Source of the DNA: R-RK-3 sp031399085
Lineage (GTDB): Bacteria > Pseudomonadota > Alphaproteobacteria > Rhizobiales > Rhodomicrobiaceae
Direction: 5' to 3'
NCBI GenBank assembly: GCA_031399085.1
Contig: JANNOQ010000027.1
Coordinates: 186,001-250,000 of the forward strand
Length of the DNA stretch: 64,000 bases
Shown here: piece after piece, positions 16,278 to 24,365 of the stretch
Numbering within the stretch: the first letter of the stretch is position 1
Layout: each line of letters opens with the position of its first letter
Notes under the pieces: model-generated
Seen by the model: the letters and a program-made list of their open reading frames with translations, nothing else
Database searches by the model: none
What the model was told of the DNA's origin: nothing
Made by a program: the position numbers and the translations under genes

Positions 16278-17453
16278 ATGAGCCGGAGGTTTACGGGAAA
16301 CTTAGATTTGAAAGCTGTCCCGATCTGCGCTCGCGTAAAGTCAGTAATTTTGAGCCTTAGCTTATTGATTGCCGCGCCAAGAGCCCCTTGCCTGGCGACT
16401 GAATTTCAAGTCCGGTCGGCGGACGGAACCGAGATCCGTGGCGAGTTCGCTGCAAACGCACCCCGGCCGCAAGTTGCGGTGATCTTCGTGCCGGGCTCCG
16501 GCATCTATGATCGCGATGCCCTGCTCGGCAAAACCAAAACGCCGCGAGAGTTCATTTTCAAGGATCTGGCGTCGAGGATCCAGGCGCGAGGCGTCGCGAC
16601 AGTTCGCGCCGATGGACGCGGCGTGCGATATGGCGCGGCCGCCGATCAATATCTGGACAATCAATTGCTCGCCACCCGGACGACCGGCACGATGAGCGAG
16701 GATCTGGCGGCCGTTTATGATTGGAGCCTTGCGCCGGACGGGCTTGGAGCGCGTTGCATCGTGTTTTTCGCCCATTCGGAAGGGATGCTGCATATCGGCC
16801 GCCTCGCGGATCGGGGGGCACCGGCGCCGGCGCTCATCATTGGAATGGGCGCCGCGATGCAAAGTCCGGTGCACATCATGCGCTGGCAGGCGGCGGAGCG
16901 CGACGCATACTCCCTGGAATTGATGGACGCCAATCGCGATGGCGTCATCGCCAATGATGAGGTGCGGGCAAACTGGCGTCGCACGCCGTCGGCGGTTTTC
17001 GAAAATCTGGAGCTGCTTCTCCATCCCAACGGGGCTTGGCGCGCGGAGGATATTGCGGCGGTTCGAGCGGCTCAAATGGCCTTCTACGAAACCCTTAAGG
17101 CTGAAGATCTCGCGCACGCCGACACCGATCCCTGGCCGAACGCCGATCTGGTCGTGGCCGCCTATCAATGGCGCAAACACTTCTTTGTCGACGCACAGCC
17201 AGCCGCCGCTAGCCTGGCGCGATGGAAGACGCCGATCAGCCTGCATTACGGGGACCAAGACTCGCAGTTGAACCCGGCCGATCAGATCGCCGCGGCGTCG
17301 GCCCATTTGACGGCGGGAACATGGAGGGTGCAAATTCACCCGGGCCAGGGCCACACCTTAGGCGACCATCTTCTGCTCGGTCCAATCAATGAGGCTATTG
17401 CCGACACCATCGCGGACGAGGCGGCCGCTGTCGCAGAATCATGCGGAAAGTGA
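16278..17453 (+). CDS. Secreted alpha/beta hydrolase with an EF-hand-like loop in the lid
   Basis: About 391 residues. The start was chosen at ATG 16278 behind a GGGG site. A hydrophobic segment (VKSVILSLSLLIAAPRAPCLA) looks like a signal sequence with a long N-region. The core is an alpha/beta hydrolase: VAVIFVPGSGIYDRD (oxyanion strand), nucleophile elbow FFAHSEGM with Ser about 167, acid in LHYGDQDSQLNP, and His in IHPGQGHTLGDH. Between nucleophile and acid, DANRDGVIANDE (about 217-228) fits the 12-residue EF-hand calcium loop (D-x-N-x-D-G-x-I-x-x-D-E). The natural substrate is unknown. Esterase or peptidase-like activity is possible. It is a single gene between leuA and a convergent operon. 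Confidence 0.82.
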   Translation: MSRRFTGNLDLKAVPICARVKSVILSLSLLIAAPRAPCLATEFQVRSADGTEIRGEFAANAPRPQVAVIFVPGSGIYDRDALLGKTKTPREFIFKDLASRIQARGVATVRADGRGVRYGAAADQYLDNQLLATRTTGTMSEDLAAVYDWSLAPDGLGARCIVFFAHSEGMLHIGRLADRGAPAPALIIGMGAAMQSPVHIMRWQAAERDAYSLELMDANRDGVIANDEVRANWRRTPSAVFENLELLLHPNGAWRAEDIAAVRAAQMAFYETLKAEDLAHADTDPWPNADLVVAAYQWRKHFFVDAQPAAASLARWKTPISLHYGDQDSQLNPADQIAAASAHLTAGTWRVQIHPGQGHTLGDHLLLGPINEAIADTIADEAAAVAESCGK

Positions 17454-17532
17454 CGTCTTGCGGAGCAAGCATGAAGATGGCCCAGGGCCTCACAACAAGG
17501 CAGTTTACATTGGTTGATGGACAGGCGCCGGA

Positions 17533-18006
17533 TCAGTTTGTCAGCGGCCGAGTCAGTTCGGTGCGCCAGCTTGCGGAATCGGCGGTTGATTGAGGGCCGA
17601 TCGAATACACCTCCCATAGATTTTCCGCTTGCTCATGGCCGTTCGCCTTCAGCCATTTATTGAACTCGCCCCAAGCGGAAGGAAGCCCTTCATACGGGCC
17701 GCTATAGACCATGCGCGCCGCCTTTACCGCAGGAAGCTGGCCAGGTTTCACCCGCCCGGCAGCTTTAACAGGTGCCGAGACCTTTACACCTAATTCGAAA
17801 TCGAAGGTGTCCGGCGTCATGTGCAGGTGGTGTGCAAAGACCGCTCCGACAGGCTCGACCCCTTGCGCGACGAGTTCCCCCATCAGTTCGCCAACGGCAG
17901 GACCGAACATCTTCATCATCTCGCTGCGCGGAATGGTGAGCCGGATGACGGCGGCCTCTTGAACACTAGTCTGGATGATCTGTGGCGCGGATAGCATCGT
18001 TCTCAT
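17533..18006 (-). CDS. GyrI-like / AraC effector-binding-domain small-molecule binding protein
   Basis: A 157-residue single-domain protein. EAAVIRLTIPRSEMMKMFGPAVGELMGELVAQG at the start and RMVYSGPYEGLPSAWGEFNKWLKANG near the end match the SHS2-type effector-binding (GyrI-like) fold, also found fused to AraC and MerR regulators. Here there is no DNA-binding domain. Such stand-alone proteins bind hydrophobic ligands, and some are hydrolases of xenobiotics. It is the last gene of an ArsR-SRPBCC-GyrI-like operon, with a 31-nt gap after the SRPBCC gene, which points to a small-molecule response. Confidence 0.82.
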   Translation of the reverse strand: MRTMLSAPQIIQTSVQEAAVIRLTIPRSEMMKMFGPAVGELMGELVAQGVEPVGAVFAHHLHMTPDTFDFELGVKVSAPVKAAGRVKPGQLPAVKAARMVYSGPYEGLPSAWGEFNKWLKANGHEQAENLWEVYSIGPQSTADSASWRTELTRPLTN

Positions 18007-18037
18007 TCCCCAAAATTCTGTTTCTTTGACAGCGTCC

Positions 18038-18502
18038 CTAGATCATGGACTCAAGCCGGACATAGCTCGCTTCCATCCCGTGCTCCATGCCGGTCGCGAG
18101 CATGGCGGCCCGCGTCTCGGCATTGGGCAAGGTCATTCGCATGGTCATCAAGGTGCCGGCCGCCTCTTGCTCGAACCTCGTTTCGACGCGGTTGTCCGGC
18201 GTCGGGTCGGGCAGATGCATCCGCTCCAAATGAACGATCCGGCCGAACGGCACCAGTTCCAGATATTCGCCGGTCAGGTGGAACCCGCCGCCCTTTCCGT
18301 CCGTCCACTCATAGCGGATCGTCCCGCCGGGCCTTGCCTCGTTCACACAAACGGGCATCGTCCAGCCATCTGGGCCAAGCAGCCACTTTTGGATCAAGCT
18401 CGGCTCGGTGTGGGCCCGATAGACGGCCTCAGGGGACGCCGCGAAGCGCCGGGTTATAACGACATGTGTGTCGCCTTCGATCGTAAGTGTCATTTTGCTC
18501 AT
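18038..18502 (-). CDS. SRPBCC (AHSA1-like) family protein
   Basis: A 154-residue START/Bet v1-like ligand-binding protein. VVITRRFAASPEAVYRAHTEPSL and LIQKWLLGPDGWTMP are the family's N-terminal signatures (Phe-Ala-Ala/P-E-xVW-x-A-xT-P). The GGTIRYEW and GEYLELVPFGRIVH strands follow. In bacteria AHSA1-like genes are very often coupled to an ArsR regulator, as here, where the coding regions overlap by ATGA at 18499-18502. The ligand is unknown. No catalytic residues can be assigned. Confidence 0.88.
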   Translation of the reverse strand: MSKMTLTIEGDTHVVITRRFAASPEAVYRAHTEPSLIQKWLLGPDGWTMPVCVNEARPGGTIRYEWTDGKGGGFHLTGEYLELVPFGRIVHLERMHLPDPTPDNRVETRFEQEAAGTLMTMRMTLPNAETRAAMLATGMEHGMEASYVRLESMI

Positions 18503-18837
18503 GGCATGTCCTTTCCCGTCTCGGGCTGCATTGCGGCTAGAACCTCATCTAGCCGGTTGTAATTCTGGGCCAAGGCTTCCCGCAGCATCGCCAGCCATTG
18601 ATCGACCGCGGCGATGCCGTTTGGAGCCAGTCGGCACGGACGTTTCGTGCCTTCGACACGGCGGACAATCAGCCCCGCGCCTTCAAGCACCTTCAGGTGA
18701 CGAGACACGGCCGGTTGCGTCATTTCGAATGGGTTGGCCAGTTCCATCACGGTCGCCTCGCCTAATGCAAGGCGGGCAAGGATTGCCCGGCGTGTCGGGT
18801 CGGCAAGGGCGGAGAAGGCGGTATCGAGGTTTTGCAT
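18499..18837 (-). CDS. ArsR family transcriptional regulator
   Basis: A 112-residue winged-helix repressor: FSALADPTRRAILARLALGEATVMELA, then the recognition helix MTQPAVSRHLKVLEGAGLIVRRVEGTKRPCRLAP. It has no metal-binding Cys motif in the helix (no ELCVC), so it belongs to the ligand or redox-responding ArsR type commonly paired with SRPBCC proteins. It is first in a three-gene operon. A 9-bp perfect inverted repeat lies about 10 nt upstream of its start and is the likely autoregulatory operator. Confidence 0.92.
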   Translation of the reverse strand: MQNLDTAFSALADPTRRAILARLALGEATVMELANPFEMTQPAVSRHLKVLEGAGLIVRRVEGTKRPCRLAPNGIAAVDQWLAMLREALAQNYNRLDEVLAAMQPETGKDMP

Positions 18838-18846
18838 GTTCTACTC

Positions 18847-18872
18847 GTTATATAATTTATTGTTTATATAAC
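18847..18872 (-). promoter_or_regulatory. Probable ArsR operator overlapping the operon promoter
   Basis: Perfect inverted repeat GTTATATAA-N8-TTATATAAC, strikingly AT-rich in this GC-rich DNA, 10 nt upstream of the ArsR start codon. The AT-rich arms also offer -10-like hexamers on both strands, so binding would block transcription. Confidence 0.65.
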
Positions 18873-18932
18873 TAGCTTATTATCGTCAACGAAAATCCCA
18901 AACGTAAGTTTCAACCTGTTGGAGGATCCGAG

Positions 18933-19139
18933 GTGGAAAGCTTGGAGGAGTCGGGTTACGCTCTATTGGACCTTACAAAGCGAGCCATCATGGCCGACGA
19001 ACCTTCCCCTAAGGAAGCGGCGCGCAAGCAGCGCGAGGATCGGCTTGCGGCCGAAATGCGCGAAAATTTAAAAAAACGCAAAGCGCAGATGCGGGCCCGT
19101 AAAAACACCGGCTCCAAACCAACGCCTGGTGATCGGTAA
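18933..19139 (+). CDS. Small basic conserved protein, unknown function
   Basis: A 68-residue, charged, helical protein rich in Lys, Arg, Glu and Ala. The C-terminal 49 residues (MADEPSPKEAARKQREDRLAAEMRENLKKRKAQ...) look like the small protein often found just before murA in Rhizobiales. The GTG at 18933 is listed as start because GGAGG sits exactly 7 nt before it. The ATG at 18990, with no ribosome site, is where the recognisable part begins and may be the true start. It has no membrane or signal features. It could bind nucleic acid, but that is only inferred from charge. Confidence 0.65.
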   Translation: MESLEESGYALLDLTKRAIMADEPSPKEAARKQREDRLAAEMRENLKKRKAQMRARKNTGSKPTPGDR

Positions 19140-19238
19140 AGCTTTGTCCGCCCGCCGCCCTTGCGCCGCCCTATGCGCTCGTCTAAACCTTAATGGAATC
19201 AGCTCAATTGAGCGCAACTCCCACCGGCGGCGGCATTT

Positions 19239-20528
19239 ATGGATCAGATTCGCATCGAGGGCGGTCGTCCGCTCAATGGCGTCATTCCCATCAGCGGCGC
19301 CAAAAACGCTGCCCTTCCCCTGATGATCGCCAGTTTGCTCACGTCTGACACGCTGACGCTGAAAAACGTTCCCAATCTTGCCGACACCAATCTTCTCGCA
19401 CGCATTCTGCGTAATCACGGGGTCGACTGCGCGGTGGACGGCAAGCGCGCGAATAATGGCGGCCATAGCGGCGAGACCTTCCACCTCACCGCCCGCGACA
19501 TCGTCGATACGCGCGCCCCTTACGACATGGTCCGCCGGATGCGGGCGAGCTTCTGGGTGCTCGGACCGCTGCTCGCGCGCTACCGCAACGCGATCGTCTC
19601 GCTGCCAGGGGGCTGCGCTATCGGCACACGGCCGGTCGATCTGCATCTGATGGGCTTGCAGAAACTCGGCGCTGAGATGGAGCTGTCCGGCGGCTATGTC
19701 GTCGCCAAGGCCCCGCAAGGTCTGCGCGGCGCGCATATCGAATTCCCGAAAGTCTCGGTCGGCGCGACGCATAATGTGCTGATGGCCGCCGTCCTGGCCA
19801 AGGGCGAGACGCTGATTGAAAACGCCGCGATGGAGCCTGAGGTCGGCGATTTGGCGGCCTGTCTCGTCAAAATGGGAGCGTTGATCGAGGGTATCGACAC
19901 GCCGACGCTCCGCATCCAGGGCGTCGACTATCTGGAAGGGGCGGTTCACTCGGTGCTGCCCGACCGGATCGAGACCGGCACTTATGCGATGGCCGTCGCG
20001 GCGGCGGGCGGCGATGTGCTGCTGGAGGGCGCGCGCGCCGATCTGCTGCAGGAAACGCTGAATGTGCTGCGCGCGGCCGGGGTTCAGATCACCGAGACCA
20101 ATCGCGGCATTCGGGTGGCGCGCAACGGCGCCGGGATCGCGCCGGTCGAGGTCGAGACGCAGCCTTTCCCCGGTTTCCCAACCGATCTCCAAGCGCAGCT
20201 CATGGCGCTGATGGCGATCAGCTCAGGCGAGGCCAAAATCCGCGAGACGATTTTCGAGAACCGCTTCTTGCATGTGCAGGAACTGGCCCGGCTCGGCGCG
20301 GACATCCGGATTCAGGGCGACACCGCTTTCGTGCGCGGCGTCACGGCGCTCACCGGCGCCGAGGTCATGGCGACGGATCTGCGCGCGTCGGTGTCGCTGG
20401 TGATCGCCGGGCTGATGGCGCAGGGCGAGACGACGATCAACCGGGTCTACCATCTCGACCGGGGTTTCGAGCGGCTTGAAGAGAAGCTTTGCGCCTGCGG
20501 CGCTAGCGTCGAACGCATCTCGGGTTAG
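19239..20528 (+). CDS. murA: UDP-N-acetylglucosamine 1-carboxyvinyltransferase
   Basis: Catalyses the first step of peptidoglycan precursor synthesis by adding enolpyruvate from PEP to UDP-GlcNAc in the cytoplasm. 429 residues, a normal length. Signatures are MDQIRIEGGRPLNGVIPISGAKNAALPLM with the catalytic Lys-Asn, MRASFWVLGPLLARY, and VSLPGGCAIGTRPVDLHL, whose Cys is the PEP-binding, fosfomycin-sensitive residue. FPTDLQAQLMAL and FENRFLHVQELARLGADI complete the EPSP-synthase fold. Followed by DUF2948 and hisD in the order usual for Hyphomicrobiales. Confidence 0.98.
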   Translation: MDQIRIEGGRPLNGVIPISGAKNAALPLMIASLLTSDTLTLKNVPNLADTNLLARILRNHGVDCAVDGKRANNGGHSGETFHLTARDIVDTRAPYDMVRRMRASFWVLGPLLARYRNAIVSLPGGCAIGTRPVDLHLMGLQKLGAEMELSGGYVVAKAPQGLRGAHIEFPKVSVGATHNVLMAAVLAKGETLIENAAMEPEVGDLAACLVKMGALIEGIDTPTLRIQGVDYLEGAVHSVLPDRIETGTYAMAVAAAGGDVLLEGARADLLQETLNVLRAAGVQITETNRGIRVARNGAGIAPVEVETQPFPGFPTDLQAQLMALMAISSGEAKIRETIFENRFLHVQELARLGADIRIQGDTAFVRGVTALTGAEVMATDLRASVSLVIAGLMAQGETTINRVYHLDRGFERLEEKLCACGASVERISG

Positions 20529-20709
20529 CGCCTCCTCCGGTTCGCCTCCCGGACGGCTGAAAGCCGATCCGCGGTCCGGCTCGACGCACCGAACCCGCCG
20601 CGGCGACGACTGGGGAAAGGTGGGACGCGCGCCCGTGGCCTCCCTTGCGATTCTCGCGCGCCTGCGCATATTCCTACTAAATCATATTTCTCTGGCCCGG
20701 CTCACCCTC

Positions 20710-21180
20710 ATGGAACTGCTAAAACTTATCGCTCTTGATGACGATGATCTGAAGGTTTTGTCCGCCAATCTTCAAGACGCCGTGCTGCGGGTCGAGGACA
20801 TGGCTTTCATTCCGCGCGAACGTCGCTTTGCCGCCGTGCTCAGCCGTTTCGATTGGTTGAGCGCGGTCGAGTCGCATACGGGCAATGGCGGCGGGTATGA
20901 ACGAAGGCGCTGCGCCTTGCGCTTCGAGAAGGTGCTGAGCGCCCAGCATCGGAGCCTTGCGCTCGACATTAAGAGCGACTCGCTCGAACTCCTGGCGATC
21001 GGTTTCGAGCCAGCTGAATCGCCCAGCGGTCATGTGACGCTTTACTTTGCCGGTGGCGGAGCGATCCGGCTGGAGGTGGATTGCATCGAGGCCGAACTGC
21101 GCGATCTCGGTCCGTCATGGAAGACGCCGCTGAAACCCGATCATCCCGACGACAACACCGACGCAAACACTGCGAGCTGA
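20710..21180 (+). CDS. DUF2948 family protein
   Basis: A 156-residue cytoplasmic protein starting MELLKLIALDDDDLKVLSAN, with PRERRFAAVLSRFDW, RCALRFEKV, LELLAIGF and a final IRLEVDCIEAELRDLGPSW. These features match the conserved alphaproteobacterial DUF2948 family, whose function is unknown. The start was placed at the ATG that begins the conserved part. An upstream extension to 20476 overlaps murA. It ends 4 nt before hisD, so it is cotranscribed with it. The conserved position between murA and hisD is the only functional clue. Confidence 0.88.
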   Translation: MELLKLIALDDDDLKVLSANLQDAVLRVEDMAFIPRERRFAAVLSRFDWLSAVESHTGNGGGYERRRCALRFEKVLSAQHRSLALDIKSDSLELLAIGFEPAESPSGHVTLYFAGGGAIRLEVDCIEAELRDLGPSWKTPLKPDHPDDNTDANTAS

Positions 21181-21184
21181 TCCC

Positions 21185-22501
21185 ATGGTGCTTAGGCTCA
21201 CGATCGACAACCCCGACTTTGAGGCGCAGTTCACGGCCTTGCTGGCGGCCAAGCGCGAGCAATCCGAGGACGTGGACGACGCGGTGCGTGAGATCATCCG
21301 GGACGTGCGCGAGCGCGGCGACGCGGCGCTGATCCACTATACAAAGCACTTCGACCGGCTGGAGCTGCAACCTGAAAGCATCCGCCTTAGCGACGAGGCA
21401 ATCGACGCCGCCATCGCCAAGACCGGCGAAGACGAACTGCACGCGCTGCGCTTCGCCGCCGAGCGAATCGAAACCCATCACCGCCGTCAGCTCCCCGCCG
21501 ACGACAGCTACACCGATAGCTGCGGCGCCGAAATCGGTCATCGCTGGACCGCCATCGAGGCGGTCGGGCTCTATGTTCCGGGCGGGCAAGGCAGCTATCC
21601 CAGCTCGGTGCTGATGAACGCCATCCCGGCCAAAGTGGCCGGTGTCCCGCGCATTGCGATGTGCGTCCCCGCGCATAAGGGCGATATCAACCCCCTGGTG
21701 CTAGCCGCCGCGAGACTGGCGGGGGTGCATGAGATTTACCCGATTGGCGGCGCGCAGGCGATTGCGGCGCTCGCTTTTGGAACCGAGAGCATCGCGCCGG
21801 TGGCCAAGATTATAGGTCCAGGCAATGCCTATGTTGCCGCCGCCAAGCGGCAAGTCTTCGGGACGGTCGGTATCGACATGATCGCCGGGCCGTCGGAAGT
21901 GCTCATTGTCGCCGACCGTGAAAGCGACCCCCGATGGGTGGCCGCCGACCTTCTAGCTCAAGCCGAGCATGATGAGGCCGCGCAAGCCATCCTCATCACC
22001 GATGACGCAGCCTTCGCCGACGCCGTCGAGGCGGCGGTCGCCGGCCAGCTTGAGAAATTGACGCGCGCCGAAATCGCCAGGGCAAGTTGGCGGGACAACG
22101 GCGCGATCATTCTCGTTAAGGATTTCGAACAGGCGCCGCCGGTCATCGACCGGATAGCGCCGGAACATCTTGAACTGAAAACCGCCAATGCCGAGGCGCT
22201 GATGGCCAAGATCCGCAATGCCGGCGCGATTTTTCTAGGCCGCATGACGCCGGAAGCGATCGGCGATTACGTCGCCGGTTCCAACCATGTACTGCCGACG
22301 GCGCGCTCGGCGCGGTTTTCATCCGGCCTTAGTGTGCTCGATTTCATGAAGCGCACCTCGATCCTGCGTCTCAGTGAGCGAAGCCTTGCCGCGCTTGGCC
22401 CCGCCGCGATGGCCCTTGCGCGGGCGGAAGGGTTCGAGGCGCATCGCCGGTCCATCGCCATCCGTCTCGGGATCAGCGACACCGACTCGCCGGCGTCCTG
22501 A
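21185..22501 (+). CDS. hisD: Histidinol dehydrogenase
   Basis: Zinc-dependent NAD enzyme that oxidises L-histidinol to histidine in two steps, the last stage of histidine synthesis. 438 residues. Key parts are VGLYVPGGQGSYPSSVLMNAIPAKVAGV, GGAQAIAALAFGTESI, IGPGNAYVAAAKRQVFG, DMIAGPSEVLIVAD, LLAQAEHDEAAQAIL with a zinc-ligand His, and GSNHVLPTARSARFSSGLSVLDF. It starts 4 nt after the DUF2948 stop. nadD follows 13 nt later. No other his genes are in the window. Confidence 0.98.
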   Translation: MVLRLTIDNPDFEAQFTALLAAKREQSEDVDDAVREIIRDVRERGDAALIHYTKHFDRLELQPESIRLSDEAIDAAIAKTGEDELHALRFAAERIETHHRRQLPADDSYTDSCGAEIGHRWTAIEAVGLYVPGGQGSYPSSVLMNAIPAKVAGVPRIAMCVPAHKGDINPLVLAAARLAGVHEIYPIGGAQAIAALAFGTESIAPVAKIIGPGNAYVAAAKRQVFGTVGIDMIAGPSEVLIVADRESDPRWVAADLLAQAEHDEAAQAILITDDAAFADAVEAAVAGQLEKLTRAEIARASWRDNGAIILVKDFEQAPPVIDRIAPEHLELKTANAEALMAKIRNAGAIFLGRMTPEAIGDYVAGSNHVLPTARSARFSSGLSVLDFMKRTSILRLSERSLAALGPAAMALARAEGFEAHRRSIAIRLGISDTDSPAS

Positions 22502-22514
22502 TCGCGGCCCGCTT

Positions 22515-23159
22515 ATGAGCACCAGGCAAGCCCAAAGCGTCGGGGCGAAACCGCCTCCTGCCTTGGCAGCCATGCGGATCGGACTGTTGGGCGGGTCCTT
22601 CAATCCGGCGCATGACGGGCATCGCCATATCAGTCTGACGGCGCTGCAGCGGCTACGCCTCGACAAAGTTTGGTGGCTTGTGACGCCCGGAAACCCGCTG
22701 AAGAGCGGCGATGGGTTGGCGAGCCTGTCCGACCGCCTTCGATGCGCCCGCAGGCTCGCGGCGCATCCCAAGATCGAGGTCACGGCTTTTGAAGCGTCGA
22801 TGCCGACCTCCTACGCCATCGACACCGTCCGCTTTCTGCAAAGACGATATCCAGGTGTGCGTTTCGTCTGGCTCATGGGTGGCGACAATCTTGCCGGATT
22901 CCATCGGTGGCGCAATTGGACCGGATTGTTCGCCTCGATCCCGATCCTCGTGCTTGACCGGCCCGAGGCGCGCCAAGTCGCCCTCGCATCGCCCGCTGCG
23001 ATCCGCTTTGCCGCCTCGCGCATCCCGGAAAACGCCGCGGCGGAGCTCGCGTTTCGCGCGCCGCCAGCCTGGGCTTATCTCACCTTGCCGCTTTGCGATT
23101 TATCCTCAACGGCTATTCGTGACGCGATCGACAGGCCGAAATGCCGCACTGCACACTAA
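22515..23159 (+). CDS. nadD: Nicotinate-nucleotide adenylyltransferase
   Basis: Transfers AMP from ATP to nicotinate mononucleotide in NAD synthesis. 214 residues. Nucleotidyltransferase signatures are IGLLGGSFNPAHDGHRHISL (the T/HxGH loop), FVWLMGGDNLAGFHRWRNW, and LCDLSSTAIRDAI (the ISSTxIR motif). The start at 22515 gives an 18-residue extension before the MRIGLLGG core. The ATG inside (22572, MRIGLLGG) is an alternative. nadD followed by rsfS and rlmH is the common bacterial order. A repeat-like segment separates it from rsfS. Confidence 0.96.
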   Translation: MSTRQAQSVGAKPPPALAAMRIGLLGGSFNPAHDGHRHISLTALQRLRLDKVWWLVTPGNPLKSGDGLASLSDRLRCARRLAAHPKIEVTAFEASMPTSYAIDTVRFLQRRYPGVRFVWLMGGDNLAGFHRWRNWTGLFASIPILVLDRPEARQVALASPAAIRFAASRIPENAAAELAFRAPPAWAYLTLPLCDLSSTAIRDAIDRPKCRTAH

Positions 23160-23286
23160 GTTCCCGCATTTGATTCAAATATTTCTTCTCTCTTGCTTGA
23201 CACCAACCTTGATAATCTTACCCCAATAAGGCACATTCGCCATGTTGGGAGAGTTATGCGGGTGACATCCGCCATTGCTACGGTCC

Positions 23287-23333
23287 CGTCTAATCCCGGG
23301 ATCGAGCGACAAACCGGATCCAAGACGGAAGGA
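23287..23333. repeat. Degenerate dispersed repeat between nadD and rsfS
   Basis: CCGTCT at one end pairs with AGACGG at the other, with ATCCCGGGAT and CCGGATCC inside. Read on the minus strand, this is the familiar repeat form whose spurious translation gives 'LDPGIRRD'. It lies just upstream of the rsfS ribosome-binding region. Confidence 0.4.
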
Positions 23334-23346
23334 AACCGATCTGATC

Positions 23347-23757
23347 ATGCACACATCGACAGGGGCGGCCCTACGTGGCAAGCCTGAAGCCGCGCCGGTG
23401 GCTAACGACGAAGCCTCGGCGCCCATCCTAACGACTGTGCTCGACTCCCTTTCCGACGCAAAAGCTGAAGATGTTGTCTCCATCGACCTTTACGGCAAGA
23501 CGTCGATTGGCGATCACATGGTTATTGCGTCCGGACGGTCGCAGAGACATGTCGGGGCCATCGCCGACCAAGTGGTTGAAAAGCTGAAAAGCGATGGCCT
23601 GCGCAATCTGCGCGTGGAAGGTCTTCCGCATTGCGACTGGGTGCTCATCGACTCCGGTGATGTGATCGTTCACATCTTCAGGCCCGAAGTGCGCCAGTTC
23701 TATAATCTGGAAAAAATGTGGTCAGCCGACAGACCGACTGACCCGGTCGCCGTTTAA
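23347..23757 (+). CDS. rsfS: Ribosomal silencing factor RsfS
   Basis: Binds ribosomal protein uL14 and blocks subunit joining in starvation. 136 residues: a variable N-terminus, then the RsfS core ILTTVLDSLSDAKAEDVVSIDLYGKT, DHMVIASGRSQRHVGAIADQVVEKLK and DWVLIDSGDVIVHIFRPEVRQFYNLEKMW. That last block is the strongest family mark. The start was taken at ATG 23347. The longer frame from 23275 translates a dispersed repeat. rlmH follows after 53 nt, as in many bacteria. Confidence 0.95.
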   Translation: MHTSTGAALRGKPEAAPVANDEASAPILTTVLDSLSDAKAEDVVSIDLYGKTSIGDHMVIASGRSQRHVGAIADQVVEKLKSDGLRNLRVEGLPHCDWVLIDSGDVIVHIFRPEVRQFYNLEKMWSADRPTDPVAV

Positions 23758-23810
23758 GTTTTGAAACCGTCATCCGCCGCCCAGCAAGCCAGCATGGCCA
23801 GGGCGGCGGG

Positions 23811-24293
23811 ATGAAACTCCACATCCTCTGCGTGGGGCGTCTCAAGGAAGAGGCGGAACGCGCGATCGTGGAGCGCTACCGTCAGCGTTTCCAACAGATC
23901 GGCGCCCCGCTCGGCTTTGGCGGCGTGGGTGTGACTGAGCTGACCGAAAGCAACGCGCGATCCGCCCCTGAGCGTAAAGCGTTCGAGGCTGCCGAGCTGC
24001 GCAAGAAAATTCCAACCGACGCTAGGATTGTCGCTCTGGATGAAGGTGGAAAAGCGGTCGGCAGCGCCGCATTCGCCGAAATGCTCGCTAAGCTGAGAGA
24101 CGACGGCGCCCGCCATCTTTGCTTTGTTGTAGGCGGCCCTGATGGCCTAGACCAAGCTTTTGCCGCCGAGGCGTTTCTCACACTCTCCCTCGGCCGACTC
24201 ACCCTACCGCACGGCTTGGCGCGCGCCATACTGGCGGAACAGCTCTACCGCGCCGCCTCGATCCTCGCCGGGCACCCCTATCACCGCACTTGA
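23811..24293 (+). CDS. rlmH: 23S rRNA (pseudouridine-1915-N3)-methyltransferase
   Basis: SPOUT-class methyltransferase that modifies helix 69 of 23S rRNA. 160 residues. Signatures are MKLHILCVGRLKEEAERAIV, ARIVALDEGGKAVGSAAFA, LCFVVGGPDGL (the SAM-binding trefoil knot glycine loop), LSLGRLTLPHGLARAILAEQLYRAASILAGHPYHR. The C-terminus HPYHR(T) is the usual ending. Probably cotranscribed with rsfS. Confidence 0.97.
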   Translation: MKLHILCVGRLKEEAERAIVERYRQRFQQIGAPLGFGGVGVTELTESNARSAPERKAFEAAELRKKIPTDARIVALDEGGKAVGSAAFAEMLAKLRDDGARHLCFVVGGPDGLDQAFAAEAFLTLSLGRLTLPHGLARAILAEQLYRAASILAGHPYHRT

Positions 24294-24321
24294 CCATGAT
24301 CTTTGGATAATTTGGTATCAT

Positions 24322-24337
24322 CCCCGAGAAAGCGGGG
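24322..24337. repeat. Short dispersed hairpin (CCCCG/CGGGG type) after rlmH
   Basis: CCCCG-AGAAAG-CGGGG inside a segment (about 24310-24360) whose minus-strand translation gives 'WNTGSPAFSGM', a known signature of intergenic repeats in this bacterial group rather than a protein. Lies between convergent rlmH and the DUF3455 gene. Confidence 0.5.
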
Positions 24338-24365
24338 GAACCAGTATTCCACGTCGGAGCGACGA

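Noticed and set aside
19068..20192. 374-codon minus-strand frame opposite murA
   Set aside because: Antisense shadow of a highly conserved gene; composition typical of reverse-complement GC-rich coding DNA.
23175..23483. Minus-strand frame containing SLDPGIRRDRS
   Set aside because: This peptide is a hallmark of translated dispersed repeats, not of a real protein; it also overlaps rsfS.
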